From positions 607,278 through 671,277 of the forward strand of contig CAILHZ010000016.1 in assembly GCA_903834135.1 (NCBI GenBank): a stretch of DNA of 64,000 bases. The letters run 5' to 3'. A program made the translations under genes and the position numbers. Each line of letters starts with the position of its first letter. Position 1 is the first letter of the stretch. Of the stretch, positions 1 through 9,329 are shown piece by piece. The notes under the pieces are model-generated. The model saw only the letters and a list, made by a program, of their open reading frames with translations, ran no database searches and was not told the DNA's origin. This DNA comes from an uncultured Opitutia bacterium. Lineage in GTDB: Bacteria; Verrucomicrobiota; Verrucomicrobiia; Opitutales; Opitutaceae.

Positions 1-1
1 T

Positions 2-1804
2 GGGCATCACTTTGCAGCAATTGCGGGGCCTGGACCATTAGTGGGTCCTGTACTTGCAGCACAATTTGGGTATCTTCCAGGACTTTTATGGATGCTTATT
101 GGAGCTACGTTAGGCGGTGCAGTGCATGATAGTGTAATTTTATTTTCGTCAATTCGCCGCGGTGGAAAATCGCTAGGTCAAATGGTGAAAGAAGAAGTAG
201 GGCCCTTTGCTGGATTTGCAGCACTAATTGGTATTTTAGGGATTATGGTAATTTTACTCGCTGTTCTTGGACTCGTAGTCGTAAAAGCACTCGCAAATAG
301 TCCATGGGGATTATTCACAATCGCATCAACAATGCCTATTGCATTGATGATGGGTTTAGGAATGCGTAAAGCAGGACAGGGAAATAATAATTTAACATGG
401 ATTAGTATTTTTGGAGTACTTGCTTTACTGGCTGCAGTGTGGGGTGGGAAATTTATTCCCGGTTCTTCACTGGAGCCTTATTTTACTTATAGCGGTACAC
501 AGCTTGCATGGGCTTTAATGGTATATGGATTTCTTGCTTCGATAGTTCCTGTGTGGCTGCTACTAGCACCACGCGATTATTTAAGTACGTTTATGAAGAT
601 TGGGACAGTGGCTATGTTAGGAGTAGCGATTATTATTTTAGCTCCTGTACTTAAGATGCCAGCCCTGACTCCCTTTATAGATGGTTCTGGGCCTGTATTC
701 GCTGGTCCTGTTTTTCCATTTTGCTTTATCACAATTGCTTGTGCAGCAGTTTCTGGATTTCACTCCATCATTGCATCCGGCACGACCCCTAAATTAATCG
801 CGAAAGAAACAGATATTCGCATGGTGGCTTACGGTGCAATGGTGACTGAAATGTGTGTGGGTGTAATGGCCCTAATTGCAGCATGTGCAATGCAACCAGG
901 TCAGTACCTTGCCATTAATATGGCCGGAGATGCTCAGGCAGTAGTTACAAAAGTAACTGCGCTAGGCTTTCCTGTAACTGCATCGCAGATGAATCAACTC
1001 GCTTTAAGTGTTGGAGAAAAAACAATGATCGGCAGAACAGGTGGAGCACCTACTTTTGCAGTTGGTATGGCAGAATTATTTTCTGCAGCTCTTGAAAAAA
1101 CACATCTTGGTAAATCAGTGCATCAAGCAGTGCTTTCACTCTGGTATCATTTTGCAATCATGTTTGAAGCATTGTTTATCCTAACAACCTTAGATGCAGG
1201 AACGCGTGTGGGACGTTTCTTAGTGCAGGATTTACTTGGCTATAAGTGGAAGTCACTGGGAAATACACAGTCTATTTTAGGCAGTGTGCTTGCCACTGCT
1301 TTATTTGTTGGAGCGTGGGGTTGGTTTTTATATCAAGGCGTACTTGATCCTCTAGGAGGTATTAATTCACTGTGGCCAATTTTCGGCGTAGGTAATCAAT
1401 TACTCGCTGTAATAGCTTTGGCTTTTGGAACAACTGTTTTAATTAAAATGAAACGAGTCCGTTATGTTTGGGTAACGCTCATCCCTTTAATCTGGTTACT
1501 CTCTGTCACAATGACTGCGGGATTAATGAAGATTTTTTCAAATAACCCAAAATTAGGATTTCTCAGTGGAGCACAAAGTCTTCAATCTCAATTAAGCACA
1601 GCCACAACGTCTCAAGCATCTTCTTTTCTAAAACAGCAAATTTTTAATGGTTATGTGGATGCACTAGTTACAGCAGCATTTTTACTTCTGGTGGCTATAG
1701 TAGTCATAGCTAACGCACGTGTTTGGATAAGGCTCCTCATCAATCCAAGCAGCGCTCAGTTAAATGAGGACCCTTACGTCGCTGTCGCAACTAAATCTGT
1801 TTAG
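2..1804 (+). CDS. cstA: Carbon starvation protein CstA/BtsT-family transporter, 5' end cut off by window
   Basis: The frame is open from the first bases, so the N-terminus lies outside the window; the first codons read GHHFAAIAGPGPLVGPVLAAQ, the signature of the CstA family. About 600 residues are present, compared with roughly 700 in the Escherichia coli protein. Many hydrophobic segments follow, as expected for a polytopic inner-membrane carrier. Family members import peptides or pyruvate when carbon is scarce; the substrate here cannot be told. The C-terminus overlaps the convergent SIS-domain gene by 4 bases, so the two transcripts must meet. A GTG inside the frame at 41 is not the real start. 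Confidence 0.93.
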   Translation, partial: GHHFAAIAGPGPLVGPVLAAQFGYLPGLLWMLIGATLGGAVHDSVILFSSIRRGGKSLGQMVKEEVGPFAGFAALIGILGIMVILLAVLGLVVVKALANSPWGLFTIASTMPIALMMGLGMRKAGQGNNNLTWISIFGVLALLAAVWGGKFIPGSSLEPYFTYSGTQLAWALMVYGFLASIVPVWLLLAPRDYLSTFMKIGTVAMLGVAIIILAPVLKMPALTPFIDGSGPVFAGPVFPFCFITIACAAVSGFHSIIASGTTPKLIAKETDIRMVAYGAMVTEMCVGVMALIAACAMQPGQYLAINMAGDAQAVVTKVTALGFPVTASQMNQLALSVGEKTMIGRTGGAPTFAVGMAELFSAALEKTHLGKSVHQAVLSLWYHFAIMFEALFILTTLDAGTRVGRFLVQDLLGYKWKSLGNTQSILGSVLATALFVGAWGWFLYQGVLDPLGGINSLWPIFGVGNQLLAVIALAFGTTVLIKMKRVRYVWVTLIPLIWLLSVTMTAGLMKIFSNNPKLGFLSGAQSLQSQLSTATTSQASSFLKQQIFNGYVDALVTAAFLLLVAIVVIANARVWIRLLINPSSAQLNEDPYVAVATKSV

Positions 1805-2529
1805 GCCAACTGACGGCTTAAGCGTGATTTGTACTTACGGCCAAGTTCCCGGTTATGTTCGATAGCACCAGGAATATTTTGGCTCCTTAAAACAGGCAGT
1901 GAATGACCGTTTGCTTTTAGCCAATCCATTGTATCTAGCATAAGCCAATTTAGAACCGAACAGCCAATAAATGTACTCGTGGGTCCACCTTTGACTTCGC
2001 CATTAAGATCTACAATTGCGTCTCCTAGTACTCCTCCATTGTCTAAAACATAATCAGCAACTTCGAAAAGGCGTTTGCTACTTTTATGTTGAGAGGGGGT
2101 AGCTTCAGACATTGCCATACAAGTTAGGGCTACAACAGTAAGACCTTTTTGCTTTGCGTAGAGTGCTACATCGATAGGTGACCCGTTTTTACCTGAATTT
2201 GAGATAACAATAATGACCTCTGCTTTACGCAGTTCGTATTGACGGTCGTAGCGCTCAATCAAACGGCTTCCATAGTCAGGTAGATTTTCAATAAACCCAG
2301 CGGTTGGATCCATGATACCTGTGACACAGACTAAGCCGCCTGCACGTCCAATAATCTCGCGTGAGATGAGTTCACTGTGTCCGCTACCAAAGGTGTGTAC
2401 TACACCGCCTGCAGCTATACTTGCTCCAATTAAAGGGGCTATTTTAGCAATTACAGGTTGGTTCTTTTCACGTGCTTTAATAAGCAGGCTATTGGCTTTA
2501 TCAAAATAGGAGTCGGAAAGAGATAGCAT
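1801..2529 (-). CDS. SIS-domain phosphosugar-binding protein (paralogue 1)
   Basis: A 242-residue SIS-fold protein of the stand-alone UPF0309-like type. The phosphosugar-binding loop is visible as HTFGSGHSE near the N-terminus, and a second SIS motif as VIVISNSGKNGSPID. SIS proteins bind or isomerise sugar phosphates; MurQ (MurNAc-6-P etherase) is a relative, but the substrate here is unknown. The ATG at 2529 was chosen because it gives exactly the length and N-terminal pattern of the paralogue at 36618-37346; a GTG at 2556 would add nine unrelated residues. The two paralogues are roughly two-thirds identical by eye. It overlaps cstA convergently by 4 bases. Confidence 0.9.
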   Translation of the reverse strand: MLSLSDSYFDKANSLLIKAREKNQPVIAKIAPLIGASIAAGGVVHTFGSGHSELISREIIGRAGGLVCVTGIMDPTAGFIENLPDYGSRLIERYDRQYELRKAEVIIVISNSGKNGSPIDVALYAKQKGLTVVALTCMAMSEATPSQHKSSKRLFEVADYVLDNGGVLGDAIVDLNGEVKGGPTSTFIGCSVLNWLMLDTMDWLKANGHSLPVLRSQNIPGAIEHNRELGRKYKSRLSRQLA

Positions 2530-2573
2530 AAAGTTATTACTAACATGAGTTTTCACGCGATAAACAACAATCT

Positions 2574-2617
2574 CAAGTCGTTAAGCTATAACGCATAGAT
2601 GTTACGGGCTCGACTTG
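2574..2617. repeat. Short inverted repeat between divergent genes
   Basis: CAAGTCG at 2574-2580 is the reverse complement of CGACTTG at 2611-2617, separated by 30 bases. It lies in the region between the divergent SIS and methyltransferase genes and could be an operator or a 5' UTR stem. Seven-base arms are short, so chance is possible. Confidence 0.25.
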
Positions 2618-2651
2618 GAGGCATCTTGGGATTTCCTTAGACATTGTACCT

Positions 2652-3575
2652 ATGGCACTTCCCGTTGAACGTCCTGCACTCATCCTAGCTGATAAGTGGA
2701 AAGAATATCAGATTTTAGAATCTGGCGATGGTATGAAGCAGGAAAAGTGGGGCGCCTATTCGTTAGTACGACCTGATCCTCAGATTATATGGCCAAAGTC
2801 CGGAGCAAAATTGGGCTCAGGTATTTCTAAGGAGGCATGGTCAAAGTGGGATGGTTTTTACCATCGCAGTACGACTGGTGGTGGAGAATGGGAATATAAA
2901 AAAGCCTTACCTGATCAGTGGGAAGTAAGGTATGACTCTTTAGGCTTAAAATTTAAAATAAAGCCGACCTCCTTTAAACACACAGGACTTTTTCCTGAGC
3001 AGGCCGTAAATTGGGAATGGTTTTCTGCACTGATAAAAAAAACAAAAAAAGAGGGCCGGGAAGTTTCAGTGCTTAATTTGTTTGGTTATACAGGTGCTGC
3101 AACCTGTGCGGCTGCTAAAGCAGGTGCGAGCGTTTGCCATGTTGATGCGGCAGAAGGCATGGTTAAGTGGTGCAGAGAAAATGCAGCGCTTAGTGGTTTA
3201 GCTGATGCACCTATTCGTTATATTGTTGATGACTGCCTTAAATTTGTAAGGCGTGAACAAAAACGAGGAAAATTTTACGATGCAGTGATTATGGATCCAC
3301 CCACATATGGACGTGGAGCCGCAGGAGAAATGTGGAAGTTAGAAGATAGCCTTTGGCCACTCTTAGAGGAGTGTCGAAATATTCTAACTCCTAAGCCGCT
3401 TTTCTTCTTATTAAATGCGTATACCGCACGACTTTCACCCACGGTCGTTTCAAATCTTCTTGGTGAATTATTTGTAGGCCGCGGAGGCTCAATCTGTGCT
3501 GGCGAAGTAGGTATCCCAATCCAGAAGGATGGGAAAGTACTTCCCTGCGGCATTTATGGCCGCTGGGAAGCTTAA
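2652..3575 (+). CDS. RlmI-like class I SAM-dependent methyltransferase
   Basis: A 307-residue Rossmann methyltransferase. Motif I is in NLFGYTGAATCAAAKAGA, followed by the acidic residue of HVDAAEGM (motif II) and DPPTYGRG (motif IV, D-P-P-x-Y). This combination is typical of the RlmI/RlmK rRNA methyltransferase group. The N-terminal PUA domain of RlmI is absent, and the first 130 residues contain beta-rich sequence common in shorter relatives. It probably methylates rRNA or another nucleic acid, but the target is not assigned. The ATG at 2652 is the first in frame. It is convergent with the next gene, 19 bases away. Confidence 0.85.
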   Translation: MALPVERPALILADKWKEYQILESGDGMKQEKWGAYSLVRPDPQIIWPKSGAKLGSGISKEAWSKWDGFYHRSTTGGGEWEYKKALPDQWEVRYDSLGLKFKIKPTSFKHTGLFPEQAVNWEWFSALIKKTKKEGREVSVLNLFGYTGAATCAAAKAGASVCHVDAAEGMVKWCRENAALSGLADAPIRYIVDDCLKFVRREQKRGKFYDAVIMDPPTYGRGAAGEMWKLEDSLWPLLEECRNILTPKPLFFLLNAYTARLSPTVVSNLLGELFVGRGGSICAGEVGIPIQKDGKVLPCGIYGRWEA

Positions 3576-3583
3576 CTGAAAAA

Positions 3584-3608
3584 CTCAGACCGTCTTAGGC
3601 GATCTGAG
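3584..3608. terminator. Possible bidirectional terminator hairpin
   Basis: CTCAGA at 3584-3589 pairs with TCTGAG at 3603-3608 around a 13-base loop, in the gap between two convergent genes and covering the stop codon of the reverse-strand gene. There is no T-run on either side, so this is a weak call. Confidence 0.3.
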
Positions 3609-5079
3609 GAACTACATAAGCTCCACGGTATGCACGCTTAAGCATTGCATCAGCCGCAGGATTATTAATGAACGATTCTTTTGCTGTATCTACAGCAAGC
3701 ATCGCTCCGAGCGATAACTGAGTTTCTTTAAGACGAACTCCGTTTAACTTGAGGTGATCAGCCATACGACCGAAGGCCTCGGCAAGACTAGGAGTCGAAC
3801 TTAACGTTTCACGAATCTCTTTTCCTGCAGCCTCTTGGCCTAAGCGGTGTGAGATATTACCTAAGTGACATAGAGCACTTGAAGTATGACCTTCAGTAAC
3901 TGGACCATATTGATCTGCACTTTTACGGCTCTTCACTACATCGATAAAATTCTGCATATGGCGATCTACACCCTTGAAGTGTTTAACCATTTTACCGGAA
4001 TGATCAAATGCAGTTGCGGTAAAATATTCGCTTGTGACTAAGTAGCCGCCTTCACAATCGATTACATTACCAATAGAAACACCTTTGTATTTATCCATTA
4101 AAGATGCACGTGCTTCTGCTGCCTCAACACTGCCTGAATCATCTGCACCGCCTGTTGTAACTTTTTTTCCAGGAAGGCCTCTGACTTCAAATACAAGTGG
4201 AGCGGTTGCATAATCATGCATCACTACTTGGGTATTAGGTGTATTGCCATCATCGACATAGCCTAGGCGGCCGCCAACACTGAGCGTGTGACGTGGTAGA
4301 CCTGTTTCACCTAAGAACCAACGAGCAACGTCCATTTGATGGATGCCTTGGTTTCCTACGTCACCGTTGCCGGTTTCGTAGTGCCAGTGCCAATCGTAAT
4401 GAAGACGCTTGCGATGTAATTCTTCGAGTGCTGCGGGACCTGACCAAAGATCATAATTAACAGACTTAGGAACAGGTTGAGCACCTGTTGTTTTTCCAAT
4501 GCTGCCGCGGTATTTATAACAGAAGCCACGAGCTACGGTAATCTTACCTAGATTGCCTGCTTGAATCCAAGCAACTGCTTCACGTAGACCTTCGCCTGAG
4601 CGGATCTGAGTGCCAGCTTGAACAATACGGTTATATTTAGCTGCGGCACTGACTAATTGTCTACCTTCCCAAATATTATGAGAAACTGGCTTTTCAACGT
4701 AGACATCTTTACCTGCTTCACATGCCCAAATTGCTGCGAGTGAATGCCAGTGATTTGGCATTGCAATTGTTACAGCATCAACGTCAGGAGAATTGAATAG
4801 CTCCCTTAAATCTGAGTATCCTTTAACGCTACTATCTAATGAAGCTAATGTGTGTGCTAAGACAGCAGAATCAGCATCACACACTGCTACCAGTCGCACA
4901 CCTTTTGCTTTTTGAATACTTGAGATATGGTTTTTGCCACGGCCATTGAGGCCGATAACTGCTATACGAACATCGCTGTTAGCATTTGTAACTTGCCCCC
5001 AGCTTTTAGCTGAGAGGACAAGCCCTGCGGAAGCCAGGGCTGAGGTTTTGAGGAATGTACGCCGATTTGTGAGGTTCAT
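3595..5079 (-). CDS. Tat-exported Gfo/Idh/MocA-family oxidoreductase
   Basis: A 494-residue NAD(P)-dependent sugar oxidoreductase of the Gfo/Idh/MocA superfamily. The twin-arginine motif RRTFLK (residues 6-11) followed by a small hydrophobic stretch indicates export by Tat as a folded, cofactor-loaded protein. The Rossmann glycine motif is GLNGRG (43-48) and the conserved Glu-Lys-Pro is at 129-131. Its start overlaps the stop of the upstream DUF6807 gene by 4 bases (5076-5079), so the two are translationally coupled and probably act on the same compound. Periplasmic members commonly oxidise or interconvert glycosides with tightly bound cofactor. The substrate is unknown. Confidence 0.9.
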   Translation of the reverse strand: MNLTNRRTFLKTSALASAGLVLSAKSWGQVTNANSDVRIAVIGLNGRGKNHISSIQKAKGVRLVAVCDADSAVLAHTLASLDSSVKGYSDLRELFNSPDVDAVTIAMPNHWHSLAAIWACEAGKDVYVEKPVSHNIWEGRQLVSAAAKYNRIVQAGTQIRSGEGLREAVAWIQAGNLGKITVARGFCYKYRGSIGKTTGAQPVPKSVNYDLWSGPAALEELHRKRLHYDWHWHYETGNGDVGNQGIHQMDVARWFLGETGLPRHTLSVGGRLGYVDDGNTPNTQVVMHDYATAPLVFEVRGLPGKKVTTGGADDSGSVEAAEARASLMDKYKGVSIGNVIDCEGGYLVTSEYFTATAFDHSGKMVKHFKGVDRHMQNFIDVVKSRKSADQYGPVTEGHTSSALCHLGNISHRLGQEAAGKEIRETLSSTPSLAEAFGRMADHLKLNGVRLKETQLSLGAMLAVDTAKESFINNPAADAMLKRAYRGAYVVPQIA

Positions 5080-6077
5080 GGGGTTGAAATATATTTTGTG
5101 TATTCGTCTGAAACGTGAGCGGTTTGCTCGTCTCCTAAATGAAAAAAGAATCTGTAGCTTAAAGTTAAACTTGCACCAGCAGGAATAGTTAAATCACCGG
5201 CATGTACATCCTTTAAATTTTCATAATCGTGTTTTCCAAAAGGATTAGCACCGTAAAGACCGTAGTCGCGTGCCATCCAATAGGTGGGATGTTTGAAATT
5301 ATTAGGTGAGTCAAAAATAGCTACTCCGTAGGTTGTTCCATTGTGCTCTGCGTGGTAATCGCACCAGTTGGCTCGTGCACCCCATGCGTTCTGATCACGC
5401 TTACCAGTTGCTGTAACAATATGACCTGTTCCGCCAACCATCGTTCCTTTGACTTTATGTTGCATCGTCATCCATTCGGCTAAACGCATCGCCATCGTTC
5501 CATCTTTATTATCACCCATGGTAAGGGGTTCATTTACAGGTGCATGTAGCGTAACTGAAATATCAATAAAGCGACCTTCAGATGTTGCAGAAAAAACAAG
5601 CGTGCGTGAATCAGTACAAATTAATTTACCCGATGGATCTACGTAGTTGTCTTCTGTAGTTAACCGGTTTCCAGAAATGATAGGAGTACCAACAGGAATA
5701 ATTTTACCCTTATTTTTAGGAGACTTTCCTATGTCTCCTGCTCCTTCATTCCAGAAATCAACGTTATTAATCATACTGTGAGCAAACCAAAGCGAACGAT
5801 GCCAAGGATGGTCGTGTTCTTCGCCAGCGGTTGACTTCATTGGATAGTCACGGGTGATAGAAGTGCCATCGGATTCAATGATCGGATAGCAATAAGGTTT
5901 GTCTGCTTGGGTATAATTATACTGGGTAAATAATTTACCAGCGACTTCAACGCGGATACTTCCATCCGCTGCTGTAAGTGTTACAGGTAGCGATTCTGCT
6001 TTGATTACAAGGGAACTCCCTAAAAAGAGACCCAAGCTAAGAAGACGCAAAGACGAGCGAAGTGAGGGGTAAAGCAC
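5076..6077 (-). CDS. DUF6807 ('PmoA family') secreted protein
   Basis: A 333-residue protein with an N-terminal signal-like hydrophobic stretch (about residues 8-28), then the conserved block around DHPWHRSLWFAH and WNEG characteristic of DUF6807. The family is often labelled 'methane oxygenase PmoA' in databases, but it has no membrane helices of a monooxygenase and no such role is implied. In PVC and Bacteroidota genomes it frequently sits beside Gfo/Idh/MocA genes, as here. The start is GTG at 6077, with AAGGAG about 14 bases upstream. Function is unknown; a role in carbohydrate handling is inferred from context. Confidence 0.85.
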   Translation of the reverse strand: MLYPSLRSSLRLLSLGLFLGSSLVIKAESLPVTLTAADGSIRVEVAGKLFTQYNYTQADKPYCYPIIESDGTSITRDYPMKSTAGEEHDHPWHRSLWFAHSMINNVDFWNEGAGDIGKSPKNKGKIIPVGTPIISGNRLTTEDNYVDPSGKLICTDSRTLVFSATSEGRFIDISVTLHAPVNEPLTMGDNKDGTMAMRLAEWMTMQHKVKGTMVGGTGHIVTATGKRDQNAWGARANWCDYHAEHNGTTYGVAIFDSPNNFKHPTYWMARDYGLYGANPFGKHDYENLKDVHAGDLTIPAGASLTLSYRFFFHLGDEQTAHVSDEYTKYISTP

Positions 6078-6132
6078 AAAGCTATATTTAACTCCTTTTA
6101 TGCTAATTCAACATCAAACCAACTTCGGACAG

Positions 6133-6795
6133 TCAAGTTCCATACAGGCGGTCACCGAAGTCACCTAAACCAGGTAAAATGTAGCTTTTGGCATTCAGCT
6201 CTCGATCGAGTGCTGCGGCATATACAGGTACATCGGGGTGTTCTTTTCGTAGTGCTGCATAACCCTCAGGAGCTGCAACGATACACACAAAATAGGGACG
6301 TATTGCCCCACTGTTTTTAAGCAGTGTTAAGGCCTGACATGCAGAACCTCCTGTCGCAAGCATAGGGTCTACTGCAAATACTAGTCTGTCGTGTAGTGCA
6401 GGTAGCTTACAGTAATAACTACGTGCTTTCGCAGTTTCATGATCTCTTTCTAGACCTATATAGCCGATGCTTACATCTGGAAAAGTATCTACAAAAGGCT
6501 GCACCATACTTAACCCTGCTCTTAAAATTGGAACGACAACAATAGGGTTCTGTTTTAGGATATCACCCATGTATTTTTCTAGAGGAGTCTCTACTAACTT
6601 TGTCTCCAGCGTTAGTTGACGTGTAGCTTCAATCGCCAAAAGAAGGGTGAGTTGGGTAGCTAACGTTCTAAACGTAGCAGGCTTGGTTGTTTTGTCCCGC
6701 AAGTGAGTCATGATGTGACTAGCAAGAGGATGATTAAGTAGATGCAGGCCTCCATCTAGAGAGGTAATTGTTCCGTACGTATTAGTTGAATTCAC
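6133..6795 (-). CDS. upp: Uracil phosphoribosyltransferase
   Basis: A 220-residue cytoplasmic enzyme that converts uracil and PRPP to UMP in pyrimidine salvage. The PRPP-binding loop is seen as VDPMLATGGSA, preceded by the family block IGLERDHETAKARSYY and followed by GDFGDRLYGT at the C-terminus. Length is slightly above the usual 208 because of an N-terminal extension. The start is GTG at 6795; no ATG fits upstream of the conserved region. Neighbours are not pyrimidine genes, so it appears to be transcribed alone. Confidence 0.95.
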   Translation of the reverse strand: MNSTNTYGTITSLDGGLHLLNHPLASHIMTHLRDKTTKPATFRTLATQLTLLLAIEATRQLTLETKLVETPLEKYMGDILKQNPIVVVPILRAGLSMVQPFVDTFPDVSIGYIGLERDHETAKARSYYCKLPALHDRLVFAVDPMLATGGSACQALTLLKNSGAIRPYFVCIVAAPEGYAALRKEHPDVPVYAAALDRELNAKSYILPGLGDFGDRLYGT

Positions 6796-6927
6796 AAGAG
6801 ATCTTTCTTCGCCCTGTGTTCAAGAAATGACTTGAACTCATGGCGTACTTTTTTGTTTTTCTTGGATACTTGGGCGACTAATTAAACAGTGTCTAAAGTA
6901 GCGCAGGTCACAATTGAAAAGAGCTAA

Positions 6928-9309
6928 TTATAAAGGACTAAGTATTAGCGTGTACTCTGGTTTACCTGGTAAGAAGGGTGTAGGTTGGCCTTTTACCCAT
7001 GCTTCGTGACCAGCTAAATAAAAGGCAGATAAGGGATGTCCACTTTCGCCACCCGGCATTTCGAATACGCCTTGATCTTCATGTCCTGGTGATACGGCAA
7101 AACGTTCACTTGCACCAAATGTTTGTCCTTGGATGCGTGGCATATCGTCGCCTCCAGCAATTTGCTGTTCGGGAAAATTAAGACCACGTGCTATGAAAGA
7201 AGGCAGAAGTAAGCTAAAGGGATGCTTTGATGCGAGTGTGTTTAATTTACCCCAGGTCGCCTCTTTAGGTTTAAGATGAGATACTTTAAGTGAATTCAGG
7301 ACATCATTTACGCTAGAGGTGAGTAGGTTATCCCAGGAAGAATAATTATTTGCTAGTAGGTTCATAGGCTTTTGATCAACGATCGTCCAAAGCGTATACT
7401 CTGAAACCATATGCCTGTATTGAAATTCTGGATAGTTTTCAACGCAGGGCGCAAAGATCGGGGTAAAGACACGATTCCATGTTGCGAGGCGAAATTCCCT
7501 TACTAAGCGATAAGCTGTAGAATCCGTGTCCGCTTTTAAATCACCTGTTAGTACCGCTTCAGACAATTGTTCAAGAGTGCTACCATGTTCAGGATGCATG
7601 GATTCTATCGTACTTAACAGAAGGGGTCTCCACTTGTTTAGAATAAGTGCTCTATTATCAAGTTGGATCGCTAAGAGATCAGTCGGTATAACTGAATGCG
7701 GTTTGTCGGTTACTAATGCCTTAAGATCGTCTCTTATCTGGGCTGCACGTGCAGGGCGTGCATAGCCTGCGTCACCTAGAAGCTGTAAAGCACTGCCTCC
7801 AAGGACACGCTGATTTGCTGTCCACAGATAGGACACATCTTTAGGACTCCATGCCGGCGTTTCTTCGGAAGATAAAAATCCGTCCCAGTGTCTATCTCCA
7901 TAAACCCAAGGAACAGTTAAGCGACCATCAAAGCCCACTCGCTTAGGTATTTTGCCTGCAATAGTCCAAGCAATCTTTCCTGAGCTATCTGCAATTAAAA
8001 TATTTTGCACTGGAATCCCTGCTTTGTGGGCAACCGCAATAGCTTCATCTACAGTATTTACTTTCTCCATACCTAATAAAGAAAAGTTAAAAGCCTGATG
8101 CATATGCCCACTCCAGTGCATTGCAAGTAAACGTCCATCGGAGTCCTTTCCAGTAATAGGTCCCCATATTGTCCAGTCGGTTGTCATTTTAACTGGTTCA
8201 GAACCTTTGACTAAAATAACTGCATCGTGATGGGTTATTTTTAGTAAGCCTGATTTACCTGGCCCATGGTACTGATCATCTTCTTCGCCACGTGCTACCG
8301 GAACCATATCTGCAGTATCAACGCATGAATTTGTGAAACCCCAAGCGACATGGCCATTACTTCCTGCAATAATTAAAGGAGTACCAGCTAAAGTCACTCC
8401 AGTTACTCGGTTATAATCCCAAACAAACGACGCGCGGTACCAAATTCCAGGTACTGAAATAGCTAAGTGCATATCATTTGCAATAAGTCCAGCTCCTGTA
8501 GAGGTATGTAGACCTGAAATTGCCATTGAATTTGAGCCAGGCATTAAGCTGCCATCATCTACTGCTTCACTAATAGCCACAGGTTTAGAATCACGTATGT
8601 TGATAACATCGGGTCCAGGAATAGGAATACGCGGGCCTACACTGCCATCTAATGCAGCATCATCGGGTGTCTGAAGTCCTGCAAAAAAAGGAAGGCTCTT
8701 TCTACCATAGGTATCATGTAGTGCGACTAGACTTTGCTCATAACGATTTTGGTCGTCTTGGAGAGTAATAAGCATAGCAGCAGCAACTAAGACGCAGTCT
8801 TCAGGTTGCCAAGCAGCAGGGGTCATCCGAAGAACAGAATATTCGAATGGTTTACTCTTAAGTGCAGCAAGGCCGGCGTTAACACCTGCAGTATATGCTA
8901 CTACAACATCTCTTTCTTCAGCAGATGCATCTAACAGTACTTTTTTTGCAAGTAAGCGGAATTCATTTTTACGCGCAGCTTTATCAACAGCTATTGCACG
9001 CTTACCAAAGAGTTCTGCCAGTTCTCCTGCAGCGCGTCTACGAGTAAGATCCATTTGAAAGAAGCGATCTTGGGCATGAACAAATCCTAGAGCACGTGCT
9101 ACATCACGACGTGTTTTCCCTCTTATTGTAGGTACTCCCAAATGATCCCGTTCAACAATAACTTGATTTGCTAAGCCTTCAATAGAGCTAGACCCGGCGA
9201 TTTGAGGAAGACTTAATTTAAGTTTCTGGTAAGCCCAGAAACCTAAGCCGCCTGATAAAATAACGAGTATTACAATAAGGCGAATGGCCCAGCGCAAAAA
9301 AGTTTTCAC
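6928..9309 (-). CDS. Penicillin acylase-family N-terminal-nucleophile amidohydrolase
   Basis: A 793-residue Ntn hydrolase precursor with one N-terminal hydrophobic segment (about residues 8-28), indicating secretion or membrane anchoring. Family members self-cleave between a small alpha and a large beta subunit; here the expected site is Gly258-Ser259 in PGSNSMAIS, making Ser259 the likely catalytic nucleophile. The alpha-chain block LGFVHAQDRFFQMDLTRR is well conserved. Natural substrates in this family include penicillins and N-acyl homoserine lactones, and others are unknown; the sequence does not decide. It lies 20 bases after the DUF5069-gluconokinase gene, at the end of a probable four-gene transcript. 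Confidence 0.92.
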   Translation of the reverse strand: MKTFLRWAIRLIVILVILSGGLGFWAYQKLKLSLPQIAGSSSIEGLANQVIVERDHLGVPTIRGKTRRDVARALGFVHAQDRFFQMDLTRRRAAGELAELFGKRAIAVDKAARKNEFRLLAKKVLLDASAEERDVVVAYTAGVNAGLAALKSKPFEYSVLRMTPAAWQPEDCVLVAAAMLITLQDDQNRYEQSLVALHDTYGRKSLPFFAGLQTPDDAALDGSVGPRIPIPGPDVINIRDSKPVAISEAVDDGSLMPGSNSMAISGLHTSTGAGLIANDMHLAISVPGIWYRASFVWDYNRVTGVTLAGTPLIIAGSNGHVAWGFTNSCVDTADMVPVARGEEDDQYHGPGKSGLLKITHHDAVILVKGSEPVKMTTDWTIWGPITGKDSDGRLLAMHWSGHMHQAFNFSLLGMEKVNTVDEAIAVAHKAGIPVQNILIADSSGKIAWTIAGKIPKRVGFDGRLTVPWVYGDRHWDGFLSSEETPAWSPKDVSYLWTANQRVLGGSALQLLGDAGYARPARAAQIRDDLKALVTDKPHSVIPTDLLAIQLDNRALILNKWRPLLLSTIESMHPEHGSTLEQLSEAVLTGDLKADTDSTAYRLVREFRLATWNRVFTPIFAPCVENYPEFQYRHMVSEYTLWTIVDQKPMNLLANNYSSWDNLLTSSVNDVLNSLKVSHLKPKEATWGKLNTLASKHPFSLLLPSFIARGLNFPEQQIAGGDDMPRIQGQTFGASERFAVSPGHEDQGVFEMPGGESGHPLSAFYLAGHEAWVKGQPTPFLPGKPEYTLILSPL

Positions 9310-9329
9310 AGGTAATTTAGAGAATATAA

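Noticed and set aside
5076..6077. Methane monooxygenase subunit PmoA
   Set aside because: Only the database family name suggests it. The protein is soluble with a signal peptide, and no other methane-oxidation gene is present.
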